DNA from: Terebella lapidaria | Lineage: Eukaryota; Annelida; Polychaeta; Terebellida; Terebellidae | Direction: 5' to 3' | Assembly (NCBI GenBank): GCA_949152475.1 | Contig: OX424563.1 | Location: 11,505,001-11,569,000 of the forward strand | DNA: 64,000 nucleotides | Program-made: the position numbers and the translations under genes | The notes under the pieces: model-generated | Database searches by the model: none | Seen by the model: the letters and a program-made list of their open reading frames with translations, nothing else | Told to the model about the DNA's origin: nothing | In this document: one piece after another, positions 12,339-26,114 of the stretch | Layout: each line of letters begins with the position of its first letter | Numbering within the stretch: position 1 is the first letter of the stretch

Positions 12339-13178
12339 ACTGCGGGAGACGACATTATAGCTCGAGCACATCATCAGCACCACGACAGCTGAATGTATCT
12401 TACATAACGTTACCTCCCCCCCCCCCCGACAGAAAGAAGACATGTGCTTTTCCCACATGATCCCCACATGATTCCAAATCATTCCCTATATTGTGGTGAA
12501 AATCTACTTCATTCATATTCCTAATAAGTAAACATTATTTTGAACTCAACATTATTTTGCCTGCTAAAATGTTATTGAACGTCACTAAAATATCATTTAA
12601 AATATTACGAACTATGAGGAATATGTGCATCTGATATAGCATAACACATGTCTAATGGGCAAATTGGAAAAACAGTTCAAAATAAAAAAAAGGCTTCGCA
12701 ACCGAGCATAAAACAACTTGTTAGTGATAAAATACGTCAAATTACATTAAATGTCACCGTGGCGTCGCAGACGAATCGTTGTGTTTACTTCATGACACGA
12801 AAGAAGACCACACCCAAGCTAGCTTATATGTATGCATGCACGAATTGTTGCACGGAAAATATGTGTTCCAAAATACGCGTCATTACGGTAAAATTTGCAT
12901 TGCATTCTGGGAACATCAATTTCCATCAGCTCCGCCATCTTGAACGTTTTTAGAGAACTGGGACATTTTGCGTAATTTTCTCAAACCCAACACATTGACC
13001 TATGCATTATATGTCTGTGGAATATTCAAAGTTTGCCATCAATTCGAGATTTCATGTCAAGGACGAAGAAAATCCTCATTTGAAGTAGGTGTCTAAACGT
13101 TTACATGCCAAAACGGCGACGATAGGTTTGCATGAAACCTCCATGAAAATGTCAGCACATAGACATGTAGAGAGTTGG
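12339..13178. other. 840-bp insertion specific to U2
   Basis: The neighbouring unit sequence (gctaac then ctccgacacatcactgtacac) is continuous in U3 and U4 but separated here. The inserted DNA has a 12-C tract (12416-12427) and no visible terminal repeats or poly-A, so I cannot assign it to an element class. It has an open frame on the plus strand (12648-12953, 101 codons) without recognisable motifs, and an unusual minus-strand start region listed separately. Confidence 0.6.
12819..12938 (-). CDS. Short minus-strand open frame with promoter-like start region
   Basis: On the minus strand a 39-codon frame starts MAELMEIDVPRMQCK and ends at TAG. The start lies in caagATGGCGGAG, which is both a strong Kozak context and a YY1-type motif at the initiator. 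Just inside is TTCCCAGAATGC, the core of the ZNF143/STAF site, followed by the octamer ATGCAAAT. These motifs are known to cluster at housekeeping transcription starts in animals; whether they work here is inference. I do not recognise the peptide. It may be a captured first exon or chance. The overlapping plus-strand 101-codon frame is the competing reading. Confidence 0.25.
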   Translation of the reverse strand: MAELMEIDVPRMQCKFYRNDAYFGTHIFRATIRACIHIS

Positions 13179-13784
13179 GGGCTCCGACACATCACTGTAC
13201 ACAATATAACATCGTCTAAAATGTTGTCCACTTGCCCCAGTTTGTTCCTCTCTGAAAGTTCCCCAAGAATGCCTAGTCCGGCAAGACCAGTATCCATCTG
13301 TGGCTGACAGAGTGACTTATAACCTGTTTGTCCCTTTTCCTGTACGATCCAGACTAATCAAGCGTTTACATCACATGACATTGTCTCTAGTGTCTTTAGT
13401 GGGCTTGTCGCAAATAAAAAAAAACGAGGGGAAGCCGCCAGTGAATGGACAGTTTTCTCAATATAATGACCACGATAGAGGTAGCTGGATCAGTCGTATT
13501 TTGAAGATGTCAGTGGTGGTGTACCAAGATACCCTCCACCATCCCATGGTGGTGTGTCGGTCTCTGATCCCCACCCTGTGTTCTCCATGTCCTCCGATCT
13601 ATGGGTGAAACTAGAGGATTATGGAGAGGATTGTATTAACGTTCTGCCTCTGTAGCGTCTGATCTTGATTTGTAGGTCAGATTCATTGGTCTCCCAGTGA
13701 TTACTTTGTGCAGAAATCACGAAACAGTACAATGACACCAAGTAAAACACTGGGTTTACGTATATTGTCTCGTTTATCAGGGGC

Positions 13785-15800
13785 TAGTGTCTGTTGACAC
13801 AGCCTATTGTCAATGGGATTGGATTCTCCAGCTGGAAAGCTGCATTCAAGGATGTTTCCACGGTTATGGCATGAGTCGGTATACACCCTGATACCCATGA
13901 ATGTATAGAATGTAATACTATATCTTCCTGTATTTGATTTTGCACTGGCTTCTTTCAAAAGTATATCGAAATATAATTGTCATGAATACACAAATATCAC
14001 GAAGTAACAAATTAAGTCACATGCCCAATTACATTTTTAGACGGTAAAATGATTGCAACTCGTAAGTTTTCAATCCCGCTTTCAATCATCGTGATCTTGT
14101 TAGTCACCGTTTTGCACACTGCAAACATTGTATGTGCTGTCCATGTAATGACTTGGACTGGACTAAAGAGATGCTATTGATGTTGGCTTCTCAATGTCAT
14201 GCCAACGCCAAACCAAAGTCTTCGAAGGGTTATGCAACAGATGGACGGGCAGTCAATGTGCTGAACAATACACCAGACATAATAAACCAGTTGTCAAATG
14301 AAGCACACCTTAGGATCTGCCAAATTTGCATAATTTGCTGTTTGTCATACATATTACTTATTTGGCCAAATATTATCTAACACAATTTGTCAGAATATGT
14401 CGATCAGAGAGGAAAAATCAATCAATCTCACAATTATGGAGATAACACCAAATTAGGTCTGTTGAGTTTGGAAATTGTCGTGAGATGTCAGGCCTAGATA
14501 CTGGTCTGTCCAGAAGACATTAGCTAACAAGCCCCTGTTTCAGACATAATTAAATGAAAAATGTGTTGAACAATATGGTTGCATTACATTGTGAATTTCA
14601 GTTGTTTCTGAAGATTTACTCGCATGTTAAAACAGCGTGTTTGAAGAATAAATTACACTTGCTGCAGTTAATTGCACATGTCATTCACACTGCTGCATGT
14701 ACGTACATTTTTGCCTTCACAGGGGAAAGAAAGGCAAATGGACGTCGCAGGTGAAAGTGAGCTGCCATTAAATCGTTTTGCGGAGGAGATTAATTTGCGA
14801 AATTGAAGTTTGAGAATTTTTTCATGTCGAAACAGCTTTACAAATGACAGAGCACGGCTGCTGTTGACTGATTCACGATAAAAACTATTAACTTGGGTAC
14901 GTGTACGTGGTTGCCGTTAGTTATATGTAGCTAGAAATACGTTTATTTTTAGTGTTATGTGGTTTATCAGGTGCTAGTGTCTCCTGACGCAGCCTATTGC
15001 CATGGAAATTGGATTCTCGCTGGATAGTTGTATTTAATGGTGTTTCCACGGTACAACATGAGTTGGTATACATCCTGAAATATTCATGAATATATGCAAA
15101 GAATTTTTTCCTGTTCTTGATTTTGCACTGGCTTCTTTCAAATACATTTCGGAATATAATTGTCATGAATGCACAAATATCACGAAGTATCAATTTAGTG
15201 TCACGTGCCTAATTACATTTTGAGACGGTAATATGATTACAACTTGTAAGTTTTCAATCCCGCTTCTAAATCATCGTGATCTTGTTAGTCACCAGGGTCA
15301 CACTTCAAACATTGTATCTGTTGTCCTTGTAATAACGTGGACTGGACTAAAGAGACGTTATTGATATTGGCTTCTCAACTTCATGCCAACAGCAAACCAA
15401 GGATTTCACAGGGTAATGATGACAGATGTCCAGAAGATATGTAGCTAACAAGCGCCTGTCTCAGACATAATTAAATGAATAAATATAGTTGAACAATATA
15501 GTTGCATTGCAGTGTGAATATCAGGATATAACACAGTAAATCGCACCTGTCATTCATACCGCTACATGTACGTACATTTTTGCTTTCACATGAGGAAATA
15601 CTAGAAAGAAAGTACAAATCGACATCGCAGGTGAAAGTGAGCTGCCATTAATTCTTCCTGTGGAGATGATTAATTTGTGAAATTGAAAGTTGGGGATTTT
15701 GTTCATGTCCAGTCAACTTTACAAATGACAGAGTACGGCTGTTGTTGACTGCTCCAGGATTAGTAGTGATAACTGGCTTCTGTGTACGTGTTTACCGTTA
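13785..15800 (+). repeat. About 1.19-kb partial tandem duplication inside U2
   Basis: The stretch starting at the atcagg-gctagtgtct motif near 13777 recurs from about 14966. Downstream markers such as gatcttgttagtcacc appear at both about 14092 and 15280. The junction near 14960 joins atgtggttt to atcagg. In the other units atggtttcatcagagcg stands at the first site, so both partners share ttt(c)atcag, consistent with recombination at microhomology. The copies differ by several per cent. U3 and U4 have a single copy. Confidence 0.7.
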
Positions 15801-17641
15801 GTTGGAAGTTAGAACTCCATTTTATAACGATGTGTATTGTTGTTATAGTGTTACTATCAATTTTGTAACTATGATTGTTTTACTATAAAGTTCAGTTTTA
15901 AATGAAATCAATAATGGGTTGACGTAAATAATACAACATTTTGATAACTAAACTCGTCATTAATTCATTCATATCTGACATATAGTTCATGTATTCTGTT
16001 GTTTGGCTATTGTTTGGCTGAGAACAGTGAATGAGTCACTATGGATAGTTCCTATGTCATCCACAAACCAGGATTGTGAATTGGTCAGCTTGTCCACAGT
16101 ATCAGAATATTAACAGGATAAATCACCAATGATCCGGGCCGCAAGTAGCGTCAGTCAAATTCACCCAGGAGCAGTGAAGAACTTGTCATGGTGGGAAACT
16201 CTCCCAATGTTCAAGGAATCCAGTGGGATATGGATGGACATTCGACTGTTAACTCTCTTACAGAAGGGTTTGGTGGGAGGATATCGAGTTAGATTGGGGT
16301 GGTGAGAGATAGAAACTCTTGACACGCTCCTTATTTACACTGTCTAACTTAATCAAGCAAGAGGATAATTCGGTTAAATACAAGATGTTTATGGAAGTCG
16401 CTTAAGTCAGCGTGTGCAAGAGCGAACATTTTCTCCAGGCTGTTCTCGAAATTTCAAAATTTCCCATTGTCACTGCTGCTTAAAATCCAATATGTCGCAT
16501 TAGATACAGTTATCTAGATTAAGGTGATGTAACACTGCTTGTATTCTGTACATTCTATCCATGTAGGACTGTTCATTATAATTCACAAAAATAAACTGGC
16601 CCATGGTGACGCCATAACTGTTCCCGTAATGTCCAGATGTAATGCATGGCTTACCTGAACTGTCACTGCTCATGTCTACTTGTGGACATATATGATAGGG
16701 ACTTTCATGATGTTCGTGTTTTCCCATCAGGAACGAAGATTATGATAATTGTCTATTACAAGTGATTGGACATGAAGCAATTATATGCAAAAGGGGCAGT
16801 CTGGGAACATATTTGTTCTCTCCCGCTGTCCTTGGACGATAATCTTCCCTTAATATCGTCTATCCTAAACTGTCTCATCAATAAATGACATAAGTCTGAA
16901 ATATGAGCAAGTAGTTCTCTCTCCACAACCCACGCATGAATGGGAGGTGACAGGTTTATTGAATCTTTACATCTACATGTATCTATATCTATAGCTTACC
17001 TCGCTGATGCATATTAACATGCACGTATGTATAAGTGACAGCAATCTTGTTTCATGGTGATATATTCATGAAACAGGAAAATACATCTCCATCACACTTT
17101 TCGTAGTCTAATCAATGGGATGTACATCATGTAGGTCTTTCAATATCAACTATTATTTTAGAAAATGCAATGCTTCCTACATTTGCAGTGTTACTCATCT
17201 TGCAGGCATCTCAATACAGATTTATGCAAACCTGGTCGGAGTGCGCAGGAAAACAGAGAGCCATTTCGCAATAGTTCAAGGAAGACTGTAAAGAATGTCA
17301 AAATATAAAGATAATTATTGTGGCGGCTGATAGAGATATCCCATTCATATGTCGCCTAGACTGCAAAGCAAAGATTTGCAGCTAGAATATTCCTCATCCA
17401 CTGTGGATTATTCTACAGCCAAAATATTCTTCTTCCACTGTGGACATGGAAGTGTTTTTTGATTCCCGGGCACAAATGACAAAAAAATATTGGCGGCATG
17501 GATAGGGACATTTACGCAGGTATTGAGAGCAAATGTGGCTGTGACTAGCTTAGTCCTGTATTATAGGAAATTGCTGGGGTATGATCCCCAGAGCCTAGAA
17601 TTCTGAATTTCATCGAGTGGGCTGGTTGTCATTGGCCTAAG

Positions 17642-17787
17642 GTGACCAGTTGGGAAAAAATATCTAGTAGTGTTGAATTTTCATGTTGATTTAATTAAGG
17701 TCGCTTCATGTTGCTTGACTCCATGGTGTTTGACATTTGAAAATTGGGTAAGTGACATCATTTATGCAACAGGTACTGGTGTCGAAT
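17642..17787 (+). pseudogene. Exon-like block E2/E3 of U2, broken
   Basis: Counterpart of the U7 LamG-like frame. The E3 portion reads HHLCNRYWC, closest to U7 among the broken copies, but TGA at 17753-17755 replaces the Trp codon before HH. Confidence 0.35.
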
Positions 17788-20010
17788 AGGTTGTTTTCAA
17801 ATTGAATGCTTTTACTTATACATCTTCTGTAAGTTACAATTTCCTCGGCACTAGTTAAAAAATTTGAAAATAATAATATATTCAGGACTGATCCTGATAT
17901 ATGTTATATAGGAAAGTTTTTTGTTTATTGTTTTATTAGTCTGCAATACTAGATCTACCTGTATGTGATCGTTGGTAGAATATATGTTCCAAACACATGT
18001 CAATTTTCGCAGTAAAGCATAAGATTCCTTGCAGTGATCAAATACTTTTCTCTGATTTTCTCTTTCACATAATTCTTGTATGTTGTCACGAAGTCATACC
18101 TCTGGTTACATAAGTCATTCAGACTGTCAGATGTGAAAGGACTTTTCTGTTGACACCACTTTAACAAGTAGGGCGAGAGCTCCTTTAGCTATAGTGACCA
18201 TGCAGCACCTGAAAACACAGTGACATTCATGTCAAGGTCTGTGATGGCCATAATCCGGCAACAATTTGGCTCGCTGACGTGTTACATCAGAAGCGATTGG
18301 TGCAGTGTCAGTTTTCATTTCCCTGATGTCTGTTATTCTTTATACTCACGAGATACCAACTGGAACCCAAACTAAAGGAGTACGCGTTTTATCTCATGGC
18401 TCACACTGGCGAACATCAGTTTTCTACAGAAGCTGTAACATGTCACATTTACAGGTACAATTGTATGATTGTAGAGATAAAAAAAACAATGCCTGTATTT
18501 GAAACACAAGACACCACAAGCTGGAGAACCATCAAGAACGTTTGCCAAAGATCTAGCATGAAGATCTAGCTGCTACCTGAGCCAGCCATTGAGTGTGTGT
18601 TCTTCTCTGCAGATGTCAAACAACTAGCTACATGTGTATTTACCACTTTGTTTTTTTCCGCCTGTGCCAATAGAGACCAAAACTTCCCCTAGACCAACAC
18701 TTCCCCTGGACAGTATTTCCCCCACGATGACCACGTAATGGACACTACACCAATTACTCTGTTCACCCCGGAAAATTCAGGAGTATCAAAGGGACATCCA
18801 TATTTCAACAAACCGTAAAAACTGATGACGATTGGAAATATATAGTCAAGACTTCATAACATTTTCAACTGCCATTACTTCTCAATAAAATGGCGCTATA
18901 ACAAATGAAGATGTCGATAGCACACGCTCCAGTGGAGCAAAATTACTATAGATAGAATGTCCGAATTTCTTAACGTTGTACACCACGACTAATGTGATCT
19001 CCCACTCAGGAAATATTTGCTGGACTAGGACATTGTGATATCAATCAGATTGGTGCTGGTCTTCCTGGCACTATCCTGTGAGATGTAACAAAGTCTCTTT
19101 ATTTCAGTGTATGGCAGCAATTAAGGGATCCCATAACTATATCAATTCGTCTTCTACACACACATGGCTCATAACCTGTGTTGTATACACCTCAAAATTG
19201 TACTGATGTATTATTTGTGGCAGCTGATGTTTGAGGTAAGGAAATATATATGGAATCCTTCCATCCATTAACACCTGAATTAACAGCTGCTGTGTATTAA
19301 TTTGAAAATCTTGTCACTCCAATGGCCCCCTGTGGCAACAGACGTGTTCGGTTAAAAACAGTGGATTTGTTTTGAGCTTTGTAGAGGAGACAAATTGACA
19401 TTGGGTCCCGCTGGTTAAAGAGATTTTACTCGGGCAGAGCTGCTTTGTTTGATAGCGTCATGTTTGATCATGCGATTTCCTGCAGTCGCTCCTGATAGCG
19501 GAGATTGATCAGGCGGCGCCAATCGAATAACACTGCTACATTATTTCGTCTCTAGTTGATGTTTAGCAAGATTAATAGTACATAGACTGGGGAGAAAATT
19601 TTCCGGAAATGAACTGTTCTTTCAAAGTTGACATGTTTTTTTGGCGTTGATATATGACAGTATTGTGATAATTATCATGACTGATGAGTAGTATTATATG
19701 TAGAACAGTATTTTGTCGTGGTTGAATATATAATTAGGAATAATATGCCCGAACTTTTCCAATTGAAAACTGGATTTTGTTTTTCAACATTTCTGCTAAA
19801 CAGTACACAACACCAGCATTTTTGGTAAACAGGACAAAACACCAGCAAATATATTTTTCACTGTTAACAATTAAATGTCAATAATATTTGGTACAGTATA
19901 TATATTTATCATGAAAGCTAAAATATTACATAATGCGTTAGTATAATGGGCTGAGCAGGTTTTTTGATAGTTTTTGACACGCTTAGCATGATTTATAGCT
20001 TAAAGACGGA

Positions 20011-20033
20011 GGGGGGAGGGTTGGGTGGAGGGG
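20011..20033 (+). other. Predicted G-quadruplex tract in U3
   Basis: Four separate runs of at least three G occur within 23 bp (six G, then three, three and four) with loops of one to four bases, which fits the canonical intramolecular G4 rule on the plus strand. The identical motif occurs in U4 at 27785-27807. Confidence 0.7.
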
Positions 20034-23000
20034 AGAAAGTTCTTGGAAAGAACTGCTCTTTCGAAGTTATCATGATTTTCTTGTGTTACTCCGTGATATA
20101 TGACTGTACATGTATTTTGATAATCAGCATCATTGATGAGTTATGTTATATTTCTAATAGCACTTTTCATGCTTGATAATGAGAAGAATAATTACAAATA
20201 ATATACCTGAATATTTCCGATTGAAAACTGGGTGTATTTATTTGCAGAATTTCTAACAGATTCGAATCTAAAACCAATATAATTATATAGATGTATATTT
20301 TGCAATGTTATCAATTAAATGTCAAGATTGTTTGGCACAGTATATATATTTATCAAAAAGGCAAAAAAAGAACATGGTGTATTAGTATATGGGCTGAGCA
20401 TGTGTGCTGAGGAATTTTATCAGCACACTTTATGAGAACTGTTGATACCTTTGGCTTCGTAACTTTTTGGAGGGAATATCATCAATAAACATTATTTGGA
20501 GCGATGTATGCATAAAAAGTGTAATTCTGTTAGTTCAGCAGGATATATTGGACGATATAATATGGCTGGATCCCCAACATTCGAATGGAAATGCCACATC
20601 GGTCATTCCCCAGATCATAAAATGGTCGCGGCTGTTACTCTTGAATCATCTTGGGGGAATGACCTATGATGATGGAGCAGTCACTAGCAATACATGGGTG
20701 AGTCAAGTTGTCACCCATTTGCAACTTGGTAGCGTGATACTTAAGACATTTGGAAAATGTATCTTCTTGAGTTTGAAATATGAAATATGTGTCAAGTTTA
20801 AGTGATGGGATACATTTGTGAGAAATCAACGTGTTACCAAGACCTACCCAGCGTTTTCATGGTGCATTATCACAAAAAACCATACATTTCATTTCGATTT
20901 AGCATCTTAGACTAATTTGTAAATCGCTATGCCAATTGCTACACTATGCTACAATTTGTACAATTCTGAGGAGCATGCACTGAAAAATGTGTGATTGTTT
21001 ATGATCTGTACATATATTTTTGTACAAGTTTTTTCCCTAGGCATATTCGTCTTGTTAACATATGTATGGCCGACAAAGTAGCTTTCCATGTTGAATCGTA
21101 GCCAGATAAAATGTATTACCGGTAAACCAACAGTTTTCCTATAGCAAATCGGGGTTGCTGACATTTGTACTAGTGTTCAGCTAGATCAATCGACCGAGGT
21201 CTATCGTTGATCAGGTTCATCAGCTCAATGTTTGCGAGATGGAGAGCTAATGGAGAAACTGCTGGTTGCCATTGCACCAGAATCAGGACTTACAACGTAG
21301 TGGAGAAGTCTTTCAATGAAGATTATCAACAAAAACGGTATCAGCGGACAAATATCGGGCAGAGTCTGCTAGAAGCATGGACATGATTTATGACTCCCCA
21401 GATTTTGTGGAGTCTCCAACATTCTGAATGAATCTGGGTCAAGACTGCAGAATAACGGGGAGATTGAAAATACCAAGAGGTATTTACATAGTACTCAATA
21501 GTACTATATGGATGTCTGTAGACAAGGCACATGATACATGTATATTTTACATCAAGTACGTCCGAAAACTAGATGTGAAACATAACATAATATTGGATGG
21601 AGCACATTCATGGGAATGGATCGCGTGCATAAACCTGATGGTGAGGATTGAAAATGTCACCGCCATAATCATGCTTCAATGAGTGTGCTACATGTGAATT
21701 CTACCATAAAAATCTTCAGATAAAACTAAGACACACACACATCTGGTACGCAGTACGATACAATTTGAACCCGTTAGTCTCAGGATGATATATGACAAAT
21801 GTCTATTAGTCTTTTAATGTGAAGGCTGCCATATACCCTAAAACAGGTATAGCCTAGGGATTTGCCCGAAGTATGTCAGTGATAGGGTTCATGGTGGCTT
21901 GAGATTGAAAAACAATTGGGCATTGAAAGGTTATCAAAAACGAAACCTAACTAACAATCAATATCATCGGACACCTCACTCTACACAATATAACATCTTC
22001 TAAAATGTTGTCCACTTGCCCAGTTTGTTCCTCTCTGTGAGTTCCCCAAGAATGGCCGGTCCGGCAACACCAGTATCCATCTGTGGCTGACAGAGTGACT
22101 TATAACCTGTGGGTCCCTTTTCCTGTATTTTCCATACTAATCAAGCGTTTACATCACATGATATTGTCTCTAGTGTCTTTAGTGGGCTTGCCGCAAATAA
22201 CAAAAACGAGGGGAAGCAGCCAGTAAATGGACAGTTTTCTCAAGATAATAACCACGATAGAGGAAGCTGGATCAGTCGTATTTTGAAGATGTTCTCTATG
22301 CCCGATCTAGGAGCAAAACAAGAAGATTATGGAGAGGATGGTATCTTTCTGTCTATGTAGCGTCTGATCCTAATTTGTAGGTCAGTTGCACTGGTCTCCC
22401 AGTGATTACTTTGTGCAGAAATCACGAAACAGCGCAATGACACCAAGTAAAACACTGGTTTCACGTATATTGTCTCTTTTATCAGGGGCTAGTGTCTGCC
22501 GACACAGCCTATTGTCAAGGGGATTGGATTCTCTAGCTGGAAAGCTGCATTTAAGGATGTTTCCACGGTTATGGCATGCGTCGGCATACACCCTGATATC
22601 CATAAATGTAGAGAATGTAATACTATATATTCCTGTGTTTGACTTTGCACTGGCTTATTTCAAAAGTATATCGAAATATAATTGTCATGAATACACAAAT
22701 ATCACGAAAGAACAAATTAAGTCACATGCCCAAATATATTTTTAGACGGTAATATGATTGCAACTCGTAAGTTTTCAATCCCGCTTTCAAATCATCGTTT
22801 TGCACACTGCAAACATTGTATGTGCTGTCCATGTAATGACTTGGACTGGACTAAAGAGATGCTATTGATGTTGGCTTCTCAATGTCATGCCAACGCCAAA
22901 CCAAAGTCTTCGAAGGGTTATGCAACAGATGGACGGGCAGTCAATGTGCTGAACAATACACCAGACATAATAAACCAGTTGTCAAATGAAGCACACCTTA

Positions 23001-25452
23001 GGATCTGCCAAATTTGCGTTATTTGCTGTTTGTCATACATATTACTTATTTGGCCAAATATTATCTAACAAAATTTGTCAGAATATGTCGATCAGAGAGG
23101 AAAAATCAATCAATCTCACAATTATGGAGATAACACCAAATTAAGTCTGTTGAGTTTGGAAATTATCGTGAGATGTCAGGCCTAGATACTGGTCTGTCCA
23201 GAAGACATTAGCTAACAAGCCCCTGTTTCAGACATAATTAAATGAAAAATGTGTTGAACAATATGGTTGCATCACATTGTGAATTTCAGTTGTTTCTGAA
23301 AATTTACTCGCATGTTAAAACAGCATGGTTGAAGAATAAATGACACCTGTTACAGTAAATTGCACATGTCATTCACACCGCTACATGTACGTAAATGTTT
23401 GCCTTCACAATGGGGGAAATACTTGAAAGAAAGGCAAACGGACGTCGCAGGTGAAAGTGAGCTGCCATTAATTCTTTTTGTGGAGGTGATTAATTTGTGA
23501 AATTGAAGTTGGAGATTTTGTTCATGTCCAATCAGCTTTAAAATTGACAGAGTACGGCTGCTGTTGACAGCTTCAGGATTAATACCAATATCTGGCTTCT
23601 GTGTACGTGTTTATCGTTAGTTAGATGAAGTTAGAAATACATTTATGAAGAGATGTACTGTTGGTATAGTGTATGGTTTCATCAGAGCGACAAAACATTC
23701 TGTCAATTTTGTCACTATGATTGTTTTAATAGAAAGTCCAATTTTAAATGAAAATAATAATGGGTTGATGTAAATAATACGACAAAATTACGATAACTAA
23801 ACTCGTCATTCAAACCTATATATTTGACACAGCATACATGTATTGTGTTATGTTGTTTGGCTGAGAACAGTGAATGAGTCACTATGGATAGTTTCTATGT
23901 CCTCTGGGAACTAGGACTGGGAATTGGTTAGCTTGTCCATCGACTTGGAATATTCCCAATGTAGCTCACAAATGGGCCGGGCCACAAGTAGCGTCAATCA
24001 AATTCATTGATGTATGGAGCAGTGAAGATCTTTGGTCAGGGTGGGAAACTCTCCCATTGATAGGGAAATCCAGTGAGACATGTGGACACTGGACTGTTGA
24101 TTCTCTTAGGGTGACGAATTAAGCAGGGGTGGTGAGGGATAGAACCTTTTGACACGCTCCATATTTAAAATGTGTGCCGCAATTCAGCAAGAAGCTCACT
24201 CAGTTACATACAAGATGTTTATGCAAGTAACTCTGGCATCTAGCCTAGGTCAGCGTGTGCAAGAGCTGTGTAACACATTTCTGTCAGGATGTTTTTCGAA
24301 TTTCAAATTTTCCAATTGCCACTGCCACATAAAACTTAAATGCAGATATCTAGATAAAGTTGCTGTAAAACTGTTCGTATTCTGAGCATTTTTTCATTGA
24401 TTACTTATCCTGCAGGAGTGTTCATTATAATTCACACGATATAAACTGTCTCAAGGTGACGCCATAACTGTTCCGGTAATGTCCATGGCTTACCTAAGCT
24501 GTCACTGCTCATGTCTCCTTGTGGACATATATGACAGGGACGTTCATCATGCTTATGTTTTCCCATCAGGAGCGAAGATTGAGATAATTGTATATTACAA
24601 GTGCTGGGACATGAAGCAATTATATGCGAAGGGGGCAGTCTTTGAACATATTTTTTTCTCTCCCGCTGTCCTTGGACGATAATCTTCCCCTAATATCGTC
24701 TATCCTAAACTGTCTCATCAATAAATGACATAAGTCTGAAATATGAGCAAGTAGTTCTCTCTCCACAGAGCACGTACATCTACATATATCTTTATTGATA
24801 GCTTACTTCACTGATGCATATTAACATGCACGTATGTAGAAGTGACAGCAATTTCGTTTAATTTTGATATATTCATGAAACAGGGAAAATACATCTTCAC
24901 ATTTCACGTGATCTAATCCCTGGGATGTAAATCATGTGGATAGTCACTATTGTTTAGCAAATGTAATGCTCCCTCGTTTGTAGTGTTACTCATCTTGCAG
25001 GCATATCAATACAGATATATGCAAACCCGGTCGGAGTGGGCAGGAAAACAGAGAGCCATTTGGGAATAGTTCAAGGACGACTGTAAATAATGTCAGAATA
25101 TAAAGGTCATTTTTGTGGCTACTGATGGAGATCTCCTGATCATAAATTGCCCAGACTGCAAAGCAAAGATATCCAAGCAAAATATTCCTCATCCACTGTG
25201 GATTATCCTACAGCTAAAATATTACTCTTCCACTTTGGATACGAAAGTGTATTTCTATCCCTGGTCACACGTAACAAAACAATATTGGCGGCAGGGATGG
25301 GGACAACGACGCAGGTATTGAGAGAAAATGTGGCTGTGGCTAGCTTAGTTCTGTATTATACGAAATTGCTGGGACATGATCCCCAGTGCCTAGAAAAAAA
25401 AGTCAATCAATTCTGACCTTTATTGAGTGGGCAGGTTGTCATTTGGCCTGAG

Positions 25453-25598
25453 GTGACCAGTTGGGAAAATATCTAGCAGTGTTGAATTTTCATGCTGATT
25501 CAAGTAAGGTGGGTTGGTGTCGCTTGACTCCATGATGCTTGACAGTTGAAAGGTGGGTCATTGACATCAATCATGCAGCAGGTACTGATATCAAATAG
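25453..25598 (+). pseudogene. Exon-like block E2/E3 of U3, broken
   Basis: Nearly identical to the U1 copy. TGA at 25562-25564 replaces the Trp codon, and a second TGA follows a few codons later (tac tga). Confidence 0.35.
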
Positions 25599-26013
25599 GT
25601 TGATATCAAATAGGTTGATAGGTCCTCGGCACTAGTTAAGAAATTTGGAAAATAATAATATTTCTAGGACTGGTCCTGATATTTGTTATATACATGATAT
25701 ATGAATTATATTTGTTTTTTGTTTATTGTTTTATGAGTCTTTAATACTAAATCTACATGTATGTGATCTTTGGTGAAATTTATGTTCCAAACACATGTCA
25801 ATTTTCTCAGTAAAACATAAGATTCCTTGCAGTAATCAGATACTTTTCTCTTTCACATGATTCTTGTATGTTGTCACAGAGTCATACCTCTGGTTACATA
25901 GGTCATTCAGACTGTCAGATATGAAGGGACTTTCCCATTGACACCACTTTATCAAGTAGAGCGAGAGCTCCTTTAGCCATATAGTGACCATGCAGCGCCT
26001 GAAAACACCGTGA

Positions 26014-26114
26014 CATTCATGTCAAGTTCTGTGATGGCAATAATCCGACAACAAAATGCCACCCCGACGTGTTACATCAGAAGCAATTGGTGCAGTGTCA
26101 GTTTTCATTTCATT
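26014..26114 (+). pseudogene. Exon-like block E4 (U3 copy), unknown product
   Basis: Read in one frame the block gives DIHVKFCDGNNPTTKC then HPDVLHQKQLVQCQFSFH and stops. U4 (34435-34535) gives DIHVNVCDGHNPASIC then HVDVLHQRQLVQCQFSFP, and U2 and U5 are similar. It follows a conserved atgcag that could be an acceptor. U1 has a stop (tag) and a HINE insertion; U6 has a short deletion that moves it to another frame, open from 49546; U7 stops after LVP. Cys spacing and VLHQK-LVQCQF are preserved although the DNA differs. I do not recognise a family. It may belong with E1 to E3 or be chance. Confidence 0.25.

Larger units (their letters stand above)
9541..18653 (+). repeat. Tandem array unit U2
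   Basis: The longest unit (about 9.1 kb). Relative to U3 it lacks about 430 bp near 10300: it jumps from gactctgggtaaac straight to ttttggtaaacagg, sequences that flank the missing part in U4. It has an 840-bp insertion (12339-13178) and a partial self-duplication (about 13785-15800). Its first kilobase is nearly identical to the start of U4. The rest is clearly more diverged from U3 and U4 than those two are from each other. Confidence 0.85.

Noticed and set aside
12648..12953. 101-codon plus-strand frame in the U2 insertion as a gene
   Set aside because: No motif; it overlaps the more suggestive minus-strand start region; composition is not distinct from its surroundings.
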